From Spirosoma terrae (lineage in GTDB: Bacteria; Bacteroidota; Bacteroidia; Cytophagales; Spirosomataceae): a stretch of 64,000 nucleotides of DNA. Position numbers and translations under genes: made by a program. Below the pieces are notes generated by a model. That model saw only the letters and a program-made list of their open reading frames with translations, searched no databases and had not been told where the DNA came from. How positions within the stretch are numbered: position 1 is the stretch's first letter; every line of letters starts with the position of its first letter. The stretch is taken from the NCBI RefSeq assembly GCF_010435915.1, contig NZ_JAAFZH010000001.1:868001-932000 (forward strand), read 5' to 3'. Below are positions 1 through 9,187 of this stretch, one piece after another.

Positions 1-1052
1 AGTTTATCCAGTACGGATGGTTACTGGCACTAGCAAGTTTGTTTATTGCCTGTAAAGAACAGCCGCAAACCTTTGCCGTACATGCGCCTATTTTCCCCTC
101 AAATACCGAAAGAGTGACCTATACGCTTCGTCGTATTGAGGGTGATGTAGAGGTGGTTCGTTTATTCGAATCGGTACAAACGATCAATAGCGCGGGTACT
201 ACGTCGGCCCCGTCTGCGGAAGTGCTGCTCAAAACCTGGAACAGCCCGTCAGCCTCTTCTTTTCCGCTCACCTTTACTCGTTCAACGGGTTACGGATCAA
301 ACCGGCTCGTAACGTATCGTTTTGAAGTGGTTGGATCAAAAAACAACTACCAGCATCGAATTACGTTTGCTACCCGCCCTTATCCAGTACCCAATCAGGC
401 GGCTCCAGTCTATGTCGTAGGGGATGTCAATAAAATCATGAATCTGGTTTTTATTCCGGATACAGATATGGCTTCGGACCTGACCACCTTCAGAAATGCA
501 GTCAAGACGGATATTGATGAAGTATTTCACGAAGAGGACTGGATTCGTCGGTTTAGAAGTTCATATAATTTTTTCATTAACCCCGCCACTGGTCATGCGC
601 ACGATTACGATACCGAAACGCGCGACCACGAACTGCCTTCTAACTGGGATAATTTGAGTTTTGCTCAGGGGAAAGTTATTCTGCACAGCCGTTCTATCCG
701 TGATTTTAATGAGCCGGATAAAAATCTATTCTCGGCCGAACACTACGTAAAAGGCACGTTATTACACGAGAGTGGCCATTGTTTTTATCGGTTGGCCGAC
801 GAATATGGAGGAGGAGTCCATTGGCAGGAAGCTGAACTGCCCAATAACTGGTCGACATTGATTGCCTGTCGGAATGATGCGGCTGGCCGTGGTATGACCA
901 CTGCCGATGCGCATCAGATGGGTACTAGCGGTTGGTATAAGTTATGCCCCGCTAGTTGCGTTATGGAGTCGTCGGGAGCAGCCATGCATCCTTACGAAAA
1001 GCCCTGCCGCGATCGGATTCTGTATGCATTGCTCAAACGATCATCTCAATAA
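1..1052 (+). CDS. M64-like metallopeptidase lipoprotein, 5' end cut by window
   Basis: The reading frame is open from base 3 and encodes a hydrophobic stretch ending in the lipobox LFIAC (Cys near base 50), so the gene begins left of the window and the product is probably an SPII lipoprotein on the cell surface or in the periplasm. The in-frame TTG at 39 lies inside the signal peptide and is unlikely to be the start. The C-terminal half carries HESGHCFYRLADEY, the zinc-binding HExxH motif followed by the ADEY signature of M64 (IgA-peptidase-like) metallopeptidases. The N-terminal part looks like a beta-sandwich accessory region. Several Cys residues near the C-terminus (CRN, LCPASC, PCR) may form disulfides. 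A small secreted protein follows after 9 bp, probably in the same operon. Family assignment is good; the substrate is unknown. Confidence 0.8.
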   Translation, partial: FIQYGWLLALASLFIACKEQPQTFAVHAPIFPSNTERVTYTLRRIEGDVEVVRLFESVQTINSAGTTSAPSAEVLLKTWNSPSASSFPLTFTRSTGYGSNRLVTYRFEVVGSKNNYQHRITFATRPYPVPNQAAPVYVVGDVNKIMNLVFIPDTDMASDLTTFRNAVKTDIDEVFHEEDWIRRFRSSYNFFINPATGHAHDYDTETRDHELPSNWDNLSFAQGKVILHSRSIRDFNEPDKNLFSAEHYVKGTLLHESGHCFYRLADEYGGGVHWQEAELPNNWSTLIACRNDAAGRGMTTADAHQMGTSGWYKLCPASCVMESSGAAMHPYEKPCRDRILYALLKRSSQ

Positions 1053-1061
1053 ACGCTAGCT

Positions 1062-1580
1062 ATGAAAACGACATATCTATTCTTGTTGCTGACGATGTTG
1101 ACTGGCTATTGTTATGCCCAAACCAGCACGGAGAAACTCTCGAAAGAGGAACGAAATCAACTGTCGAATGAACTCCCCAAATTAGACCGGTCGGCTGGTC
1201 AGTTTAATCCGGCATTTTTTAACGATACAAAAAATAGCCATCAAGCCGTCATTGTTCAGGTCGACAATGGTGTTTATACGCCGGTTAAGCGTGTTGAGCG
1301 GCCTGGTAAACTACCTTTTTTACAAGAGCAGGATGCACCATTTGTTATTAGCTACCTTTCCAAAGATGGCAAACAATTGGGGGGCTATTCTATTGCTACC
1401 CCAGCCAGTGTACGTAGTTGCGAAAGTCAGCGCGTTGGGGCGCGTAGCCCGGTGGGGAAATTCACGTTTGAATTGTTGATCCCTAATGACCCAGCGATTG
1501 AGCAACTAGCACTTTTCGATAATAAAAAGCGGATCGTTACGCTATCGCTTCCCCGTGCGACGAAGCCACCCAAAAAATAA
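1062..1580 (+). CDS. secreted protein of unknown function
   Basis: Encodes 172 residues starting with a clear SPI signal peptide (MKTTYLFLLLTMLTGYCYAQ). The mature part is soluble and mixed alpha/beta, with no motif I recognise; it has one internal Cys and a Lys-rich C-terminus (KPPKK). It lies 9 bp after the M64-like peptidase lipoprotein in the same direction and is therefore probably co-transcribed with it. That suggests an accessory or partner protein of the peptidase, which is inference from position only. The next gene is convergent. Confidence 0.75.
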   Translation: MKTTYLFLLLTMLTGYCYAQTSTEKLSKEERNQLSNELPKLDRSAGQFNPAFFNDTKNSHQAVIVQVDNGVYTPVKRVERPGKLPFLQEQDAPFVISYLSKDGKQLGGYSIATPASVRSCESQRVGARSPVGKFTFELLIPNDPAIEQLALFDNKKRIVTLSLPRATKPPKK

Positions 1581-1676
1581 GCCCTGAGCGAATTGGGTAG
1601 CGCTTTCTGAGCCGTACCCACGAATAGTAACAACTTAATCTGACCATTTCGGGCGAACGGTAGCGCGGCACGACTA

Positions 1677-3287
1677 CTAGGTCTGAATTACGCCCACAGA
1701 AAATGATTTGGTGATGGGCGCATGATTAGCGGCTGCAATACCTTCTGACAGGATCTGCCGGGTTTGTAACGGGTCGATAACTGCATCGACCCAGAGCCGG
1801 GCGGCTGCATAGTAAGGCGACAATTGGGCGTTATACTGATCGGTGATTTTTTTCAGCTGAGTTTGCTCTTCGTCGGGCGTCATGGGCTGGCCTTTGGCTT
1901 TCTGGGCGGCTACCTGAATCTGTAGCAGCGTTTTCGCGGCCGAAGCGCCACTCATAACCGCCATTTGGGCCGTTGGCCACGCCAGCATCAGACGAGGATC
2001 GTAGGCTTTGCCACACATAGCGTAGTTGCCCGCTCCGTACGAATTGCCTAGTACAACGGTAAATTTCGGTACTACTGAGTTAGCCATAGCGCTAACCATT
2101 TTGGCACCATCTTTAATAATGCCCCCCTGTTCGGCCCGGCTACCAACCATAAAACCTGATACGTCCTGTAAAAACACCAGCGGAATCCGTTTCTGATTGC
2201 AGTTCATGATAAATCGGGCGGCTTTGTCGGCGGCATCACCGTATATGACACCGCCCATCTGCATTTCGGCGGGTTGGCCAGTACGTCCTTTCGCTTTCAC
2301 AACTTTACGTTGGTTGGCAACAATGCCCACCGCCCAACCGTCGATACGTCCGTAACCACAAAGCAACGACTGTCCATAATCGGGTTTGTAGGTGTCAAAA
2401 GCAGAGTTATCCACCAGTCTATCCACAATCTCCTGCATATCGTAGGGTTTTACCCGATCAGTTGGTAGAAGCTGGTAAATATCGTCGGGGTTTTTAGCGG
2501 GCAGGGTAGGAGCAATACGGTCGAAGCCAGCGGTTGCCTGATGGCCGGTTTTGTCAAAGATTCGTTTAATAGCATCCAGGCAGCTTTTGTCGTCAGGATA
2601 TTTATTATCGACAACGCCTGATATTTCGGTGTGGGTTGCCGCTCCGCCGAGGGTTTCAGCATCAACGTCCTCGCCGATGGATGCTTTTACCAAGTACGGG
2701 CCCGCCAGAAAAATGGAGCCCGTGCCTTCCACAATCAAAGCTTCGTCGGACATAATGGGCAGATAGGCTCCACCGGCTACGCAGCTACCCATGATGGCCG
2801 CTACCTGCAAAATGCCCATTGCTGAGAGCTGAGCGTTGTTACGAAAGGTTCGGCCAAAATGCTCTTTATCCGCAAAGACTTCATCCTGCAGGGGCAAATA
2901 CACGCCAGCACTATCGACCAGATAAATAATCGGCAGATGATTCTCCATCGCGATTTCCTGCGCCCGGAGGTTTTTCTTCGCTGTAATGGGAAACCAGGCA
3001 CCGGCCTTGACCGTCGCATCATTCGCCACAATCACGCACTGACGACCTGATACGTAACCAATACCGACCACAACCCCGCCCGACGGACAGCCGCCATGCT
3101 CGGCATACATGCCTTCGCCGGCAAATAACCCAATTTCAATAAATGGCCGATCTGTATCGGTCAGATAAGCGATACGTTCGCGAGCGGTCAGTTTCCCTTT
3201 CCGGTGCTGATCGTCAATTTTCTTGGTGCCACCACCGAGTTGGGTTTGAATAGTCCGTTGGGTTAGTTCGTCGATGAAGGGTTGCAT
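1677..3287 (-). CDS. acyl-CoA carboxylase carboxyltransferase (beta) subunit, methylcrotonyl-CoA carboxylase type
   Basis: A 536-residue protein with the two-lobed crotonase-like carboxyltransferase fold. The N-terminal lobe carries KGKLTARERI and VDSAGVYLPLQDEVFADKEH followed by MGSCVAGGAYLPIMSDEA; the C-terminal lobe carries FLQDVSGFMVG and GNSYGAGNYAMCGKAYDP. The LPLQ-EVF-D--HFGR pattern is typical of the methylcrotonyl-CoA carboxylase beta subunit (leucine degradation) rather than propionyl-CoA carboxylase. The usual biotin-carrying alpha subunit is not in the window, so the holoenzyme must be completed from elsewhere. The length is normal for the family. It would act in the cytoplasm, transferring carboxyl from biotin to an acyl-CoA. 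The exact substrate (methylcrotonyl- or geranyl-CoA) cannot be told from the sequence. Confidence 0.85.
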   Translation of the reverse strand: MQPFIDELTQRTIQTQLGGGTKKIDDQHRKGKLTARERIAYLTDTDRPFIEIGLFAGEGMYAEHGGCPSGGVVVGIGYVSGRQCVIVANDATVKAGAWFPITAKKNLRAQEIAMENHLPIIYLVDSAGVYLPLQDEVFADKEHFGRTFRNNAQLSAMGILQVAAIMGSCVAGGAYLPIMSDEALIVEGTGSIFLAGPYLVKASIGEDVDAETLGGAATHTEISGVVDNKYPDDKSCLDAIKRIFDKTGHQATAGFDRIAPTLPAKNPDDIYQLLPTDRVKPYDMQEIVDRLVDNSAFDTYKPDYGQSLLCGYGRIDGWAVGIVANQRKVVKAKGRTGQPAEMQMGGVIYGDAADKAARFIMNCNQKRIPLVFLQDVSGFMVGSRAEQGGIIKDGAKMVSAMANSVVPKFTVVLGNSYGAGNYAMCGKAYDPRLMLAWPTAQMAVMSGASAAKTLLQIQVAAQKAKGQPMTPDEEQTQLKKITDQYNAQLSPYYAAARLWVDAVIDPLQTRQILSEGIAAANHAPITKSFSVGVIQT

Positions 3288-3437
3288 GAATGTAGGGTTT
3301 GGATACTGTAGATTTTGCTGTATGTTAAGGGAAACGTAGCAACTACCCTAACTGTTGGTTATGGCTACATTTTCAGATAAGTCAGAAATGACTTTATCTT
3401 TATTGTCTACGCTGGTACGAACGAATCGTGCGGATAA

Positions 3438-3842
3438 ATGGGTAATTGGCTACAATTCAATAAACGGTATTTCTTTCTGGCAGTTTTTCTATTTGTTGTT
3501 GAGATTCTGATTGCCAGATTCGTACATGATCAAATTGTCCGTCCTTACGTTGGGGACTTTCTGGTTGTTATACTTATCTATTGCTTCATAAAAGCATTAT
3601 TGAACGTATCAGTGGAAAAAACGGCGCTATTTACGCTCCTGTTTGCGTATACGCTTGAGATTTTGCAGCATTTTCAATTCGTTGATAGAATTGGGCTAGG
3701 TAAGTTTCGACTGGCTCGAATCGTTGTCGGAACTTCGTTTGAATGGCTTGATCTGGTTGCTTATACTGCCGGTATTGGGCTGGTGCTCTTCGTTGAAGGG
3801 CGACTGGTTAAAAATAAAAAAAGAGATATCAGTACGTACTGA
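3438..3842 (+). CDS. DUF2809 family membrane protein
   Basis: Encodes 134 residues with four predicted membrane segments (about residues 10-28, 37-55, 62-80, 103-120). The pattern FVHDQIVRPYVGDFLVVILI is typical of the DUF2809 family, small bacterial inner-membrane proteins of unknown function. The start codon is GTG or ATG close to 3438; the exact start matters little. It is divergent from the carboxylase gene and convergent with the mlaD-like gene. A perfect 27-bp hairpin lies 16 bp after its stop codon and could end its transcript. Confidence 0.75.
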   Translation: MGNWLQFNKRYFFLAVFLFVVEILIARFVHDQIVRPYVGDFLVVILIYCFIKALLNVSVEKTALFTLLFAYTLEILQHFQFVDRIGLGKFRLARIVVGTSFEWLDLVAYTAGIGLVLFVEGRLVKNKKRDISTY

Positions 3843-3858
3843 ATATGTATTTGTTTCC

Positions 3859-3915
3859 GTAAGGTTTGTCCTATACGCCATGTCTCAAAGACATGGCGTA
3901 TAGGACAAACCTTAC
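3859..3915. repeat. perfect 27-bp inverted repeat between convergent genes
   Basis: The arms 3859-3885 and 3889-3915 are perfectly complementary around a 3-nt loop (caa). The hairpin sits between the convergent DUF2809 and mlaD-like genes, and its right arm includes the stop codon of the mlaD-like gene (3912-3914). It has no T-run, so it is not a classical intrinsic terminator, although such a stem could still block transcription or protect 3' ends from both sides. Confidence 0.85.
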
Positions 3916-4907
3916 TCCTGGTTGGTGGAATCTGCCGGAACAACCGTCGTGATTGTTGTGCTGGCTGCGGGCGTAGTAGCTGATTTGTCCTTGCGGCCAA
4001 AAAGAGAGAAATGAACGTAGCGTTTGGGGTGCTCGCGGAAATCAGTCAGAAGTTTTTCGAGGCTTACCGTCGTTTTATTCACGTTGCTATAGAATGCTTC
4101 GTCGGAAGCCAGCTTACCAATACTACCACGCCCTTTACTGATGTCGCCCAGAATTTGCTGAAGATTACCGACGGTTTTGTTAACGGTAGCCAGCGTTTGT
4201 TTAAGCTGAAGGCCCTGTAAGGAATCGGCGAACGTATCGGCTTTAGCTAAGATCGGCTTTAGCTGTTTTTCGGTTTCGACCAATGACGATGCCAGGTGGT
4301 TTACGTTAGCCAGCGTTGCCTGGAGCGCGGCCCGGTTTTCAGAAACCGTTAGACCCAGGGTACCAACGGTAGCATTAGCGCTTTTAAGCGTTTGGTTCAG
4401 CATAACGCCCGTCTGATCGAACTGAGCAACCACTCGATTCAACTGAAAGGTTAGTGAATCCACATTGTTAAGAACCGGCAGGGTTTTTTCGCGGATGAGG
4501 GCCGATAAGCCAGATTCTTTAGTGGCTACCAACGTACCACCATCTTCCAGGACAGGAGCGCCAGGGTTGATGGTAAGCTGAATCACTTTTCCGCCCAGAA
4601 GACCATCGTCGCCCAGAATGGCTTTGGTACCCTGGGTAACCCGAATATCTTTTCGAAGCTCCAACGTAACGAGTAGCTTATTAGCCTGATCCTGTAGAAT
4701 TTCAATGCTTTTTACCTGCCCGACCGATAAACCATTGATGCGTACGGGATTAGATGGAGTTAGTCCGTCAATATTATCGTAAGTGACCTGGTACTTGCGG
4801 GTAGAGGAAAAAAAATCAGAACCTTTCAGAAATTCAAATCCAAAGTAAAACATCGTCAAGACGATGACAGCGAACAAGCCAACTTTTGCTTCCTGCGAAA
4901 TTTTCAT
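3912..4907 (-). CDS. MlaD/MCE-domain lipid transport protein
   Basis: A 331-residue protein: a short cytoplasmic end, one N-terminal membrane anchor (about residues 8-26), then an MCE domain (about 38-115) with YDNIDGLTPSNPVRINGLSV and ILGDDGLLGGKVIQL, followed by a long helical region (about 130-290) rich in Asn/Thr/Leu heptads and a Thr/Ala-rich tail. MCE proteins form hexameric rings that carry phospholipids between inner and outer membranes with a YrbE/MlaE permease and an MlaF ATPase, neither of which is in the window. The stop codon lies inside a 27-bp hairpin. The gene is followed upstream by the amidase gene in the same direction (163 bp apart), a common envelope neighbourhood in Bacteroidota. 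Confidence 0.88.
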   Translation of the reverse strand: MKISQEAKVGLFAVIVLTMFYFGFEFLKGSDFFSSTRKYQVTYDNIDGLTPSNPVRINGLSVGQVKSIEILQDQANKLLVTLELRKDIRVTQGTKAILGDDGLLGGKVIQLTINPGAPVLEDGGTLVATKESGLSALIREKTLPVLNNVDSLTFQLNRVVAQFDQTGVMLNQTLKSANATVGTLGLTVSENRAALQATLANVNHLASSLVETEKQLKPILAKADTFADSLQGLQLKQTLATVNKTVGNLQQILGDISKGRGSIGKLASDEAFYSNVNKTTVSLEKLLTDFREHPKRYVHFSLFGRKDKSATTPAASTTITTVVPADSTNQE

Positions 4908-5070
4908 GCGTATGTGAAGGTGAACAGCCTATCAGGCCGCGCAAGCCATTTGATTAAGGGTATAACCAACTTTAGCCTGCGTTTGTCCCGCAAAGATGGG
5001 ATTTTCGACCATTAGTAAGTACGCAAAGTGATCAGCGGTACGTATAAGTGCCGTTTGCCTTACTTTAGGG

Positions 5071-5988
5071 TTAATCGGAGGTCTCAATTTCCTCTTTGTA
5101 TTGAGCGAATGCTTTATAAATAGCCGACGAAATTTCGTCCTGACCTTCCTCTGACCGTAAATAATTTTCTTCGGTTGGATTGGTTAGATAACCCGATTCG
5201 ATCAGCACGCTCGGCATCGTCGCTTTCCACAAGACAATAAAACCCGCCTGCTTGACACCGTTGCTTTTCCGGTCGGCATTTCGGCGAAAACTACGCTCAA
5301 TTTTTTCGGCAAAGTTGATGCTGCTTCCAATAAAGGCGTGTTGGTAGTTTGCCAGCATGATTGTAGCCAATGGCGAGTTCGGGTTGAAGCCCTTATAGGT
5401 TTGCTGATAGTTTTTTTCCTGCAAAATAACTGCGTTCTCCCGGCGTGCTACGTCGAGGTTTTGCTGGGTCTTGTGTAAACCCAGGGTGTAGGTTTCAGTG
5501 CCGTATACCTGACTGCTCGATGGACTAGCATTGCAGTGAATGGAAATAAAAAGATCGGCTCGATTCCGGTTCGCAATAGCCCCTCGTTCATATAAATCGA
5601 CGAAGTGGTCCGACGAACGAGTATAAATAACCCGAATATTTGGATGGTTCTTCTTAATTTTCCGTCCCAATTGCAAAACGAGCGCCAGATTGACGGTTTT
5701 CTCTTTGACGTAACGCCCGTGTGTGCCGGGATCTTTACCGCCATGACCAGCATCGAGAATAACTGTTCGGAGTTGATTCGGTGCAGCCGCAGTTTCACTT
5801 TCCTGTTGCTCGGCCCGGCGTACAGTATCCTGGTTTACATCCTGCAAAAGCGATTGCTGAGCAGGTAGCACGGTCAGTGCCAGAAGAGGCAAAGAAACCA
5901 GAACGAGTGTTGTTACTATTCCGGGAGAAGGAACCGAAAATTGAACACTCGTTGATTTAATAATTTTTAACAGCTGAAAACGTTTCAA
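5071..5988 (-). CDS. N-acetylmuramoyl-L-alanine amidase (Amidase_3)
   Basis: The catalytic domain (about the last 230 residues) has all the zinc-amidase marks: ILDAGHGGKDPGTHG (His ligand), KEKTVNLAL (Glu ligand), ISIHCNASPSS (His ligand) and VLIESGYLTNPTEENYL (catalytic Glu). It cleaves the amide bond between MurNAc and L-Ala in peptidoglycan. A single hydrophobic segment (LVLVSLPLLALTVLPAQ) serves as signal or anchor. The only ATG is at 6123, but that start would overlap the divergent lptD gene head to head, and the extra residues look like translated AT-rich spacer. I prefer the TTG at 5988 (305 residues). Start uncertain, function sure. Confidence 0.85.
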   Translation of the reverse strand: MKRFQLLKIIKSTSVQFSVPSPGIVTTLVLVSLPLLALTVLPAQQSLLQDVNQDTVRRAEQQESETAAAPNQLRTVILDAGHGGKDPGTHGRYVKEKTVNLALVLQLGRKIKKNHPNIRVIYTRSSDHFVDLYERGAIANRNRADLFISIHCNASPSSSQVYGTETYTLGLHKTQQNLDVARRENAVILQEKNYQQTYKGFNPNSPLATIMLANYQHAFIGSSINFAEKIERSFRRNADRKSNGVKQAGFIVLWKATMPSVLIESGYLTNPTEENYLRSEEGQDEISSAIYKAFAQYKEEIETSD

Positions 5989-6064
5989 GGCAATAGCGGG
6001 ATAACTGTTCGTGAATACCTTTGTAAGCCATAGGTTTAATACCGCTTTGGCAAATATAATTTTT

Positions 6065-9000
6065 TTGATAAAACTCAAAATAGGACACTTTATTTTACGG
6101 TCCCCGTTTATACGAGTTATCATCTGTCTCCTTTGGTCGTTTTGGGCGCTATCGGCGTTAGGACAGAATCAGCCGACATCAAAGCCGTCGACTCAAACGA
6201 CCGTACCCCAAAAAACAACGTCTAGCAAAACAACGGCTACGTCAGGTACAACAATAACGACAAAACCGGCTTCACAGACTGCGCTTAAGGCAAAAACTAC
6301 GCTACGGTCCGGAATTGTGTCGCCAAATATAGTTAGACCGGAAAGCTTAACCACTATTGGCAACGATTCGCTCCGGGTGGCTGCCGGCGATACGTCGAAA
6401 GCTGATTCGCTGAAAAGCGCTGACTCCTTTGCCACAACGGTTAAGTATCAGGCTAAAGACTCGACGATTTACGCGGCTGACGGCCAGACAGTTGAGTTGT
6501 TTGGCGATGCTAGCGTTACCTATGGCGATATATCGCTTAAGGCCGACTACATCCGCCTGAACTACCTGACCAACGAGGTTTACGCCAAAGGTCGTTATGA
6601 TTCAACAACGAGCAAATGGATCGGCCGACCTATTTTTCAGGATGGAGAGGGCAAATATGATACCAAAGAAATTCGGTATAATTTCAAATCGAAAAAAGGC
6701 AAGATTCAGGGGGTTATCACGCAGCAGGGAGAAGGAAATATTCGTGGTCAGAACGTAAAGAAAGACGCTGAAGACAATTTATATATTGGGAAGGCAATCT
6801 ATACAACCTGTAATCTGGCTACTCCTCACTTTCATATCAACGCCAGCAAACTGAAGGTCATTCATAACAAACAAGTGGTAGCTGGCCCATTCAATCTGGT
6901 TATCAATCAGGTGCCATTGCCCATTGGGTTGCCGTTTGGTTTTTTCCCGTTCCCGAAAAAGAAAGATATTGGTGTATCGGGAATCATTGTGCCGACCTAT
7001 GGCGAGGAGCCGAACGGCCGAGGCTATTATCTGCGCGATGGGGGCTACTATTGGGCTGTTAACGAAAATCTGGGGCTGCAGTTCAAAGGTCAAATTTATT
7101 CGCGGGGGAGCTGGGGACTTGGCGTGTCGTCGGCGTACAATAAACGATATCGCTATAGCGGTGGGGTAAATCTGCAATTCAACCGCAACCGCTCCGGCGA
7201 CCGGGTAGATACAACGCAGACACCACGTAACGATTTTTCGTTTACCTGGGCTCATACACCCGTACCGCGTGGTCGAGGGAGTTTTTCGGCCAACGTGAAC
7301 GTCAGTAGTAATAGTTATAACCAGTTCAATTCCAATACTGGCACCAATGCTTACATCTCGAACGTAGCGGGATCTTCGGTACAGTATAGCCGTCAGTTTG
7401 GGCAGTATGCCCGCGCCGGAGCCAATGTTCGGGTGAATCAGCAGTTTGGACAGATTAACCGAGTTACGGGCGTTCGCGAAAACGGTAAAACAGACGTATC
7501 GTCCGATTTTAACTTTGGTATCAACCAGATCGCGCCGTTTGCCTTGAAAGGTGGTACGGGGCGCTGGTATGAGAGTTTCCGGGTTGGTTTGGATGTCAGC
7601 GGGTCAATCGGTGTCAGCAATACCATTCGTACTCAGGTTGATACGAGCGGCTTAGGATTTCCGGTTATTACCAATTTGGCGGTGATCAATGCCGTTCAGC
7701 GCGCTATTGACAGTGCGGCACGAGCAGCCGCTATTGCACGGGGCGAGGTAGTTCGAGACCCGAACCTGATTCCGTTCGATATGGACAATTTAGACCGGAT
7801 TTGGGCAAACCGAACTATCCAGGCGCAATACAGTATCCCTATTTCGCTGCCTAACTTTAAGCTGCTACGTTATATCAACTTAACACCGGGCTTCTCGCTC
7901 CAGGGAAACATTTACACGAAGAAGCTTACGTATAATTATGAGGGCTATACCAATGGGGTTGGTGTTGACCCTGTTACGGGGAATTACTATCGGGATGCGG
8001 TCCGAATCGATACGGCGCGAGGTTTCTTTCCTTCCTATAATTTCTCGGCTAACCTGAGTATGAATACACGTTTCTACGGTACGTATTTTATTCGGGGGAA
8101 ACGGATCGAGGCTATTCGGCACACGGTTGCGCCAACTATCTCGTTCAGCTATATTCCTAATTTTACAAATCCATCGTTCGGGCAGTTTCAGGTTTTACCG
8201 GGTGTGGGCAGTCTGGCAAACCTCAGCGAATATCGACGGACTCTGTCGGTGTTCAGGGGGTTGGGAGGTAGTACGGCCAGTACGGAATCGGCGTTTATTT
8301 CATTCGGGATCGTAAACCAGCTCGAGATGAAGGTGCGCTCCCGTGGTGATTCAACGGGGCAGGATTTTAAGAAGATTCCTATTTTCGACAATATCAGTAT
8401 TACCGGAAGCTACAATATGCTGGCTGAAGAGTATAAGCTCTCGCCGATTTCGATCAGCGCCAATACGCAGATATTCAAGAACGTCAGCTTTAACCTGTCG
8501 TCTACGTTTGATCCGTACGCCACACGGCCTTATGGTGGCACAGCGTACTACGCGCTTATGGCTGCTACATCGGGGGCTGCGGCTATTCCGGGTAATACGT
8601 ATTCGCAATATCTGCTTCAGGTGCTCGGCTATTCTGATCAGCAGTATGCACGGGTGCCACAGGTCTATGCCATTCAGGCTGGGCAGGGACTGGCGCGGTT
8701 AACGAATTTGCAGGCTTACGTAAGTACGCGATTTGCGCCCAAGCAGGCCGATAAAAAGAAAACCAGCCCTAATGCGTCGGATGCGACCATGAAGGCCATC
8801 AACAACAATCCTGAGTTATACGTTGATTTCAATATTCCCTGGTCGATCAATGTGAGCTATACATTCGGATTGACCAAGCTGACGCCGGAGATTTCGCAGG
8901 TTATCCAGGCATTGACCCTGACGGGTGATTTGAGCCTGACGCCCAAGTGGAAAATTACGTTCAACACGGGCTACGACTTCCAGTTCAAGAGCCCAACACT

Positions 9001-9187
9001 GACCACAATCGGCATTAACCGCGATCTTCACTGCTGGGAAATGGCCTTCAACTGGACGCCCTATTCGGGAAGCAATATTCGTTCGGGGAACTACTCCTTC
9101 GATTTACGCGTACGGTCGTCTATTCTTCAGGAGCTTAAACTCAGCCGTCGCCGTAGCTTCTACGACAATGGCGGGTTTTATCAGTAG
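6065..9187 (+). CDS. lptD: LPS-assembly protein LptD homologue
   Basis: About 1040 residues: signal peptide (VIICLLWSFWALSALGQ), a Thr/Ser/Lys-rich linker, an OstA-like beta-jellyroll (roughly residues 130-270, starting near YAADGQTVELFGDASVTYGD) and a C-terminal beta-barrel rich in alternating aromatic residues, ending near GGFYQ. LptD inserts lipopolysaccharide into the outer leaflet of the outer membrane. PFGFFPFPKKKDIGVSGIIVP marks the jellyroll-barrel junction as in Bacteroidota LptD. No ATG exists upstream of the signal peptide: possible starts are GTG at 6011 and TTG at 6065. I chose 6065 because it gives a normal n-region and clears the divergent amidase. The next gene is convergent, with a heptad inverted repeat between them. 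Confidence 0.85.
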   Translation: MIKLKIGHFILRSPFIRVIICLLWSFWALSALGQNQPTSKPSTQTTVPQKTTSSKTTATSGTTITTKPASQTALKAKTTLRSGIVSPNIVRPESLTTIGNDSLRVAAGDTSKADSLKSADSFATTVKYQAKDSTIYAADGQTVELFGDASVTYGDISLKADYIRLNYLTNEVYAKGRYDSTTSKWIGRPIFQDGEGKYDTKEIRYNFKSKKGKIQGVITQQGEGNIRGQNVKKDAEDNLYIGKAIYTTCNLATPHFHINASKLKVIHNKQVVAGPFNLVINQVPLPIGLPFGFFPFPKKKDIGVSGIIVPTYGEEPNGRGYYLRDGGYYWAVNENLGLQFKGQIYSRGSWGLGVSSAYNKRYRYSGGVNLQFNRNRSGDRVDTTQTPRNDFSFTWAHTPVPRGRGSFSANVNVSSNSYNQFNSNTGTNAYISNVAGSSVQYSRQFGQYARAGANVRVNQQFGQINRVTGVRENGKTDVSSDFNFGINQIAPFALKGGTGRWYESFRVGLDVSGSIGVSNTIRTQVDTSGLGFPVITNLAVINAVQRAIDSAARAAAIARGEVVRDPNLIPFDMDNLDRIWANRTIQAQYSIPISLPNFKLLRYINLTPGFSLQGNIYTKKLTYNYEGYTNGVGVDPVTGNYYRDAVRIDTARGFFPSYNFSANLSMNTRFYGTYFIRGKRIEAIRHTVAPTISFSYIPNFTNPSFGQFQVLPGVGSLANLSEYRRTLSVFRGLGGSTASTESAFISFGIVNQLEMKVRSRGDSTGQDFKKIPIFDNISITGSYNMLAEEYKLSPISISANTQIFKNVSFNLSSTFDPYATRPYGGTAYYALMAATSGAAAIPGNTYSQYLLQVLGYSDQQYARVPQVYAIQAGQGLARLTNLQAYVSTRFAPKQADKKKTSPNASDATMKAINNNPELYVDFNIPWSINVSYTFGLTKLTPEISQVIQALTLTGDLSLTPKWKITFNTGYDFQFKSPTLTTIGINRDLHCWEMAFNWTPYSGSNIRSGNYSFDLRVRSSILQELKLSRRRSFYDNGGFYQ

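Noticed and set aside
6011..6123. ATG 6123 as amidase start and GTG 6011 as lptD start
   Set aside because: Both would overlap head to head by 113 bp, and the added residues look like AT-rich spacer; shorter starts are more plausible, though not proven.
6779..7255. Minus-strand ORF of 158 codons inside lptD
   Set aside because: Shadow of the lptD coding frame; composition not protein-like.
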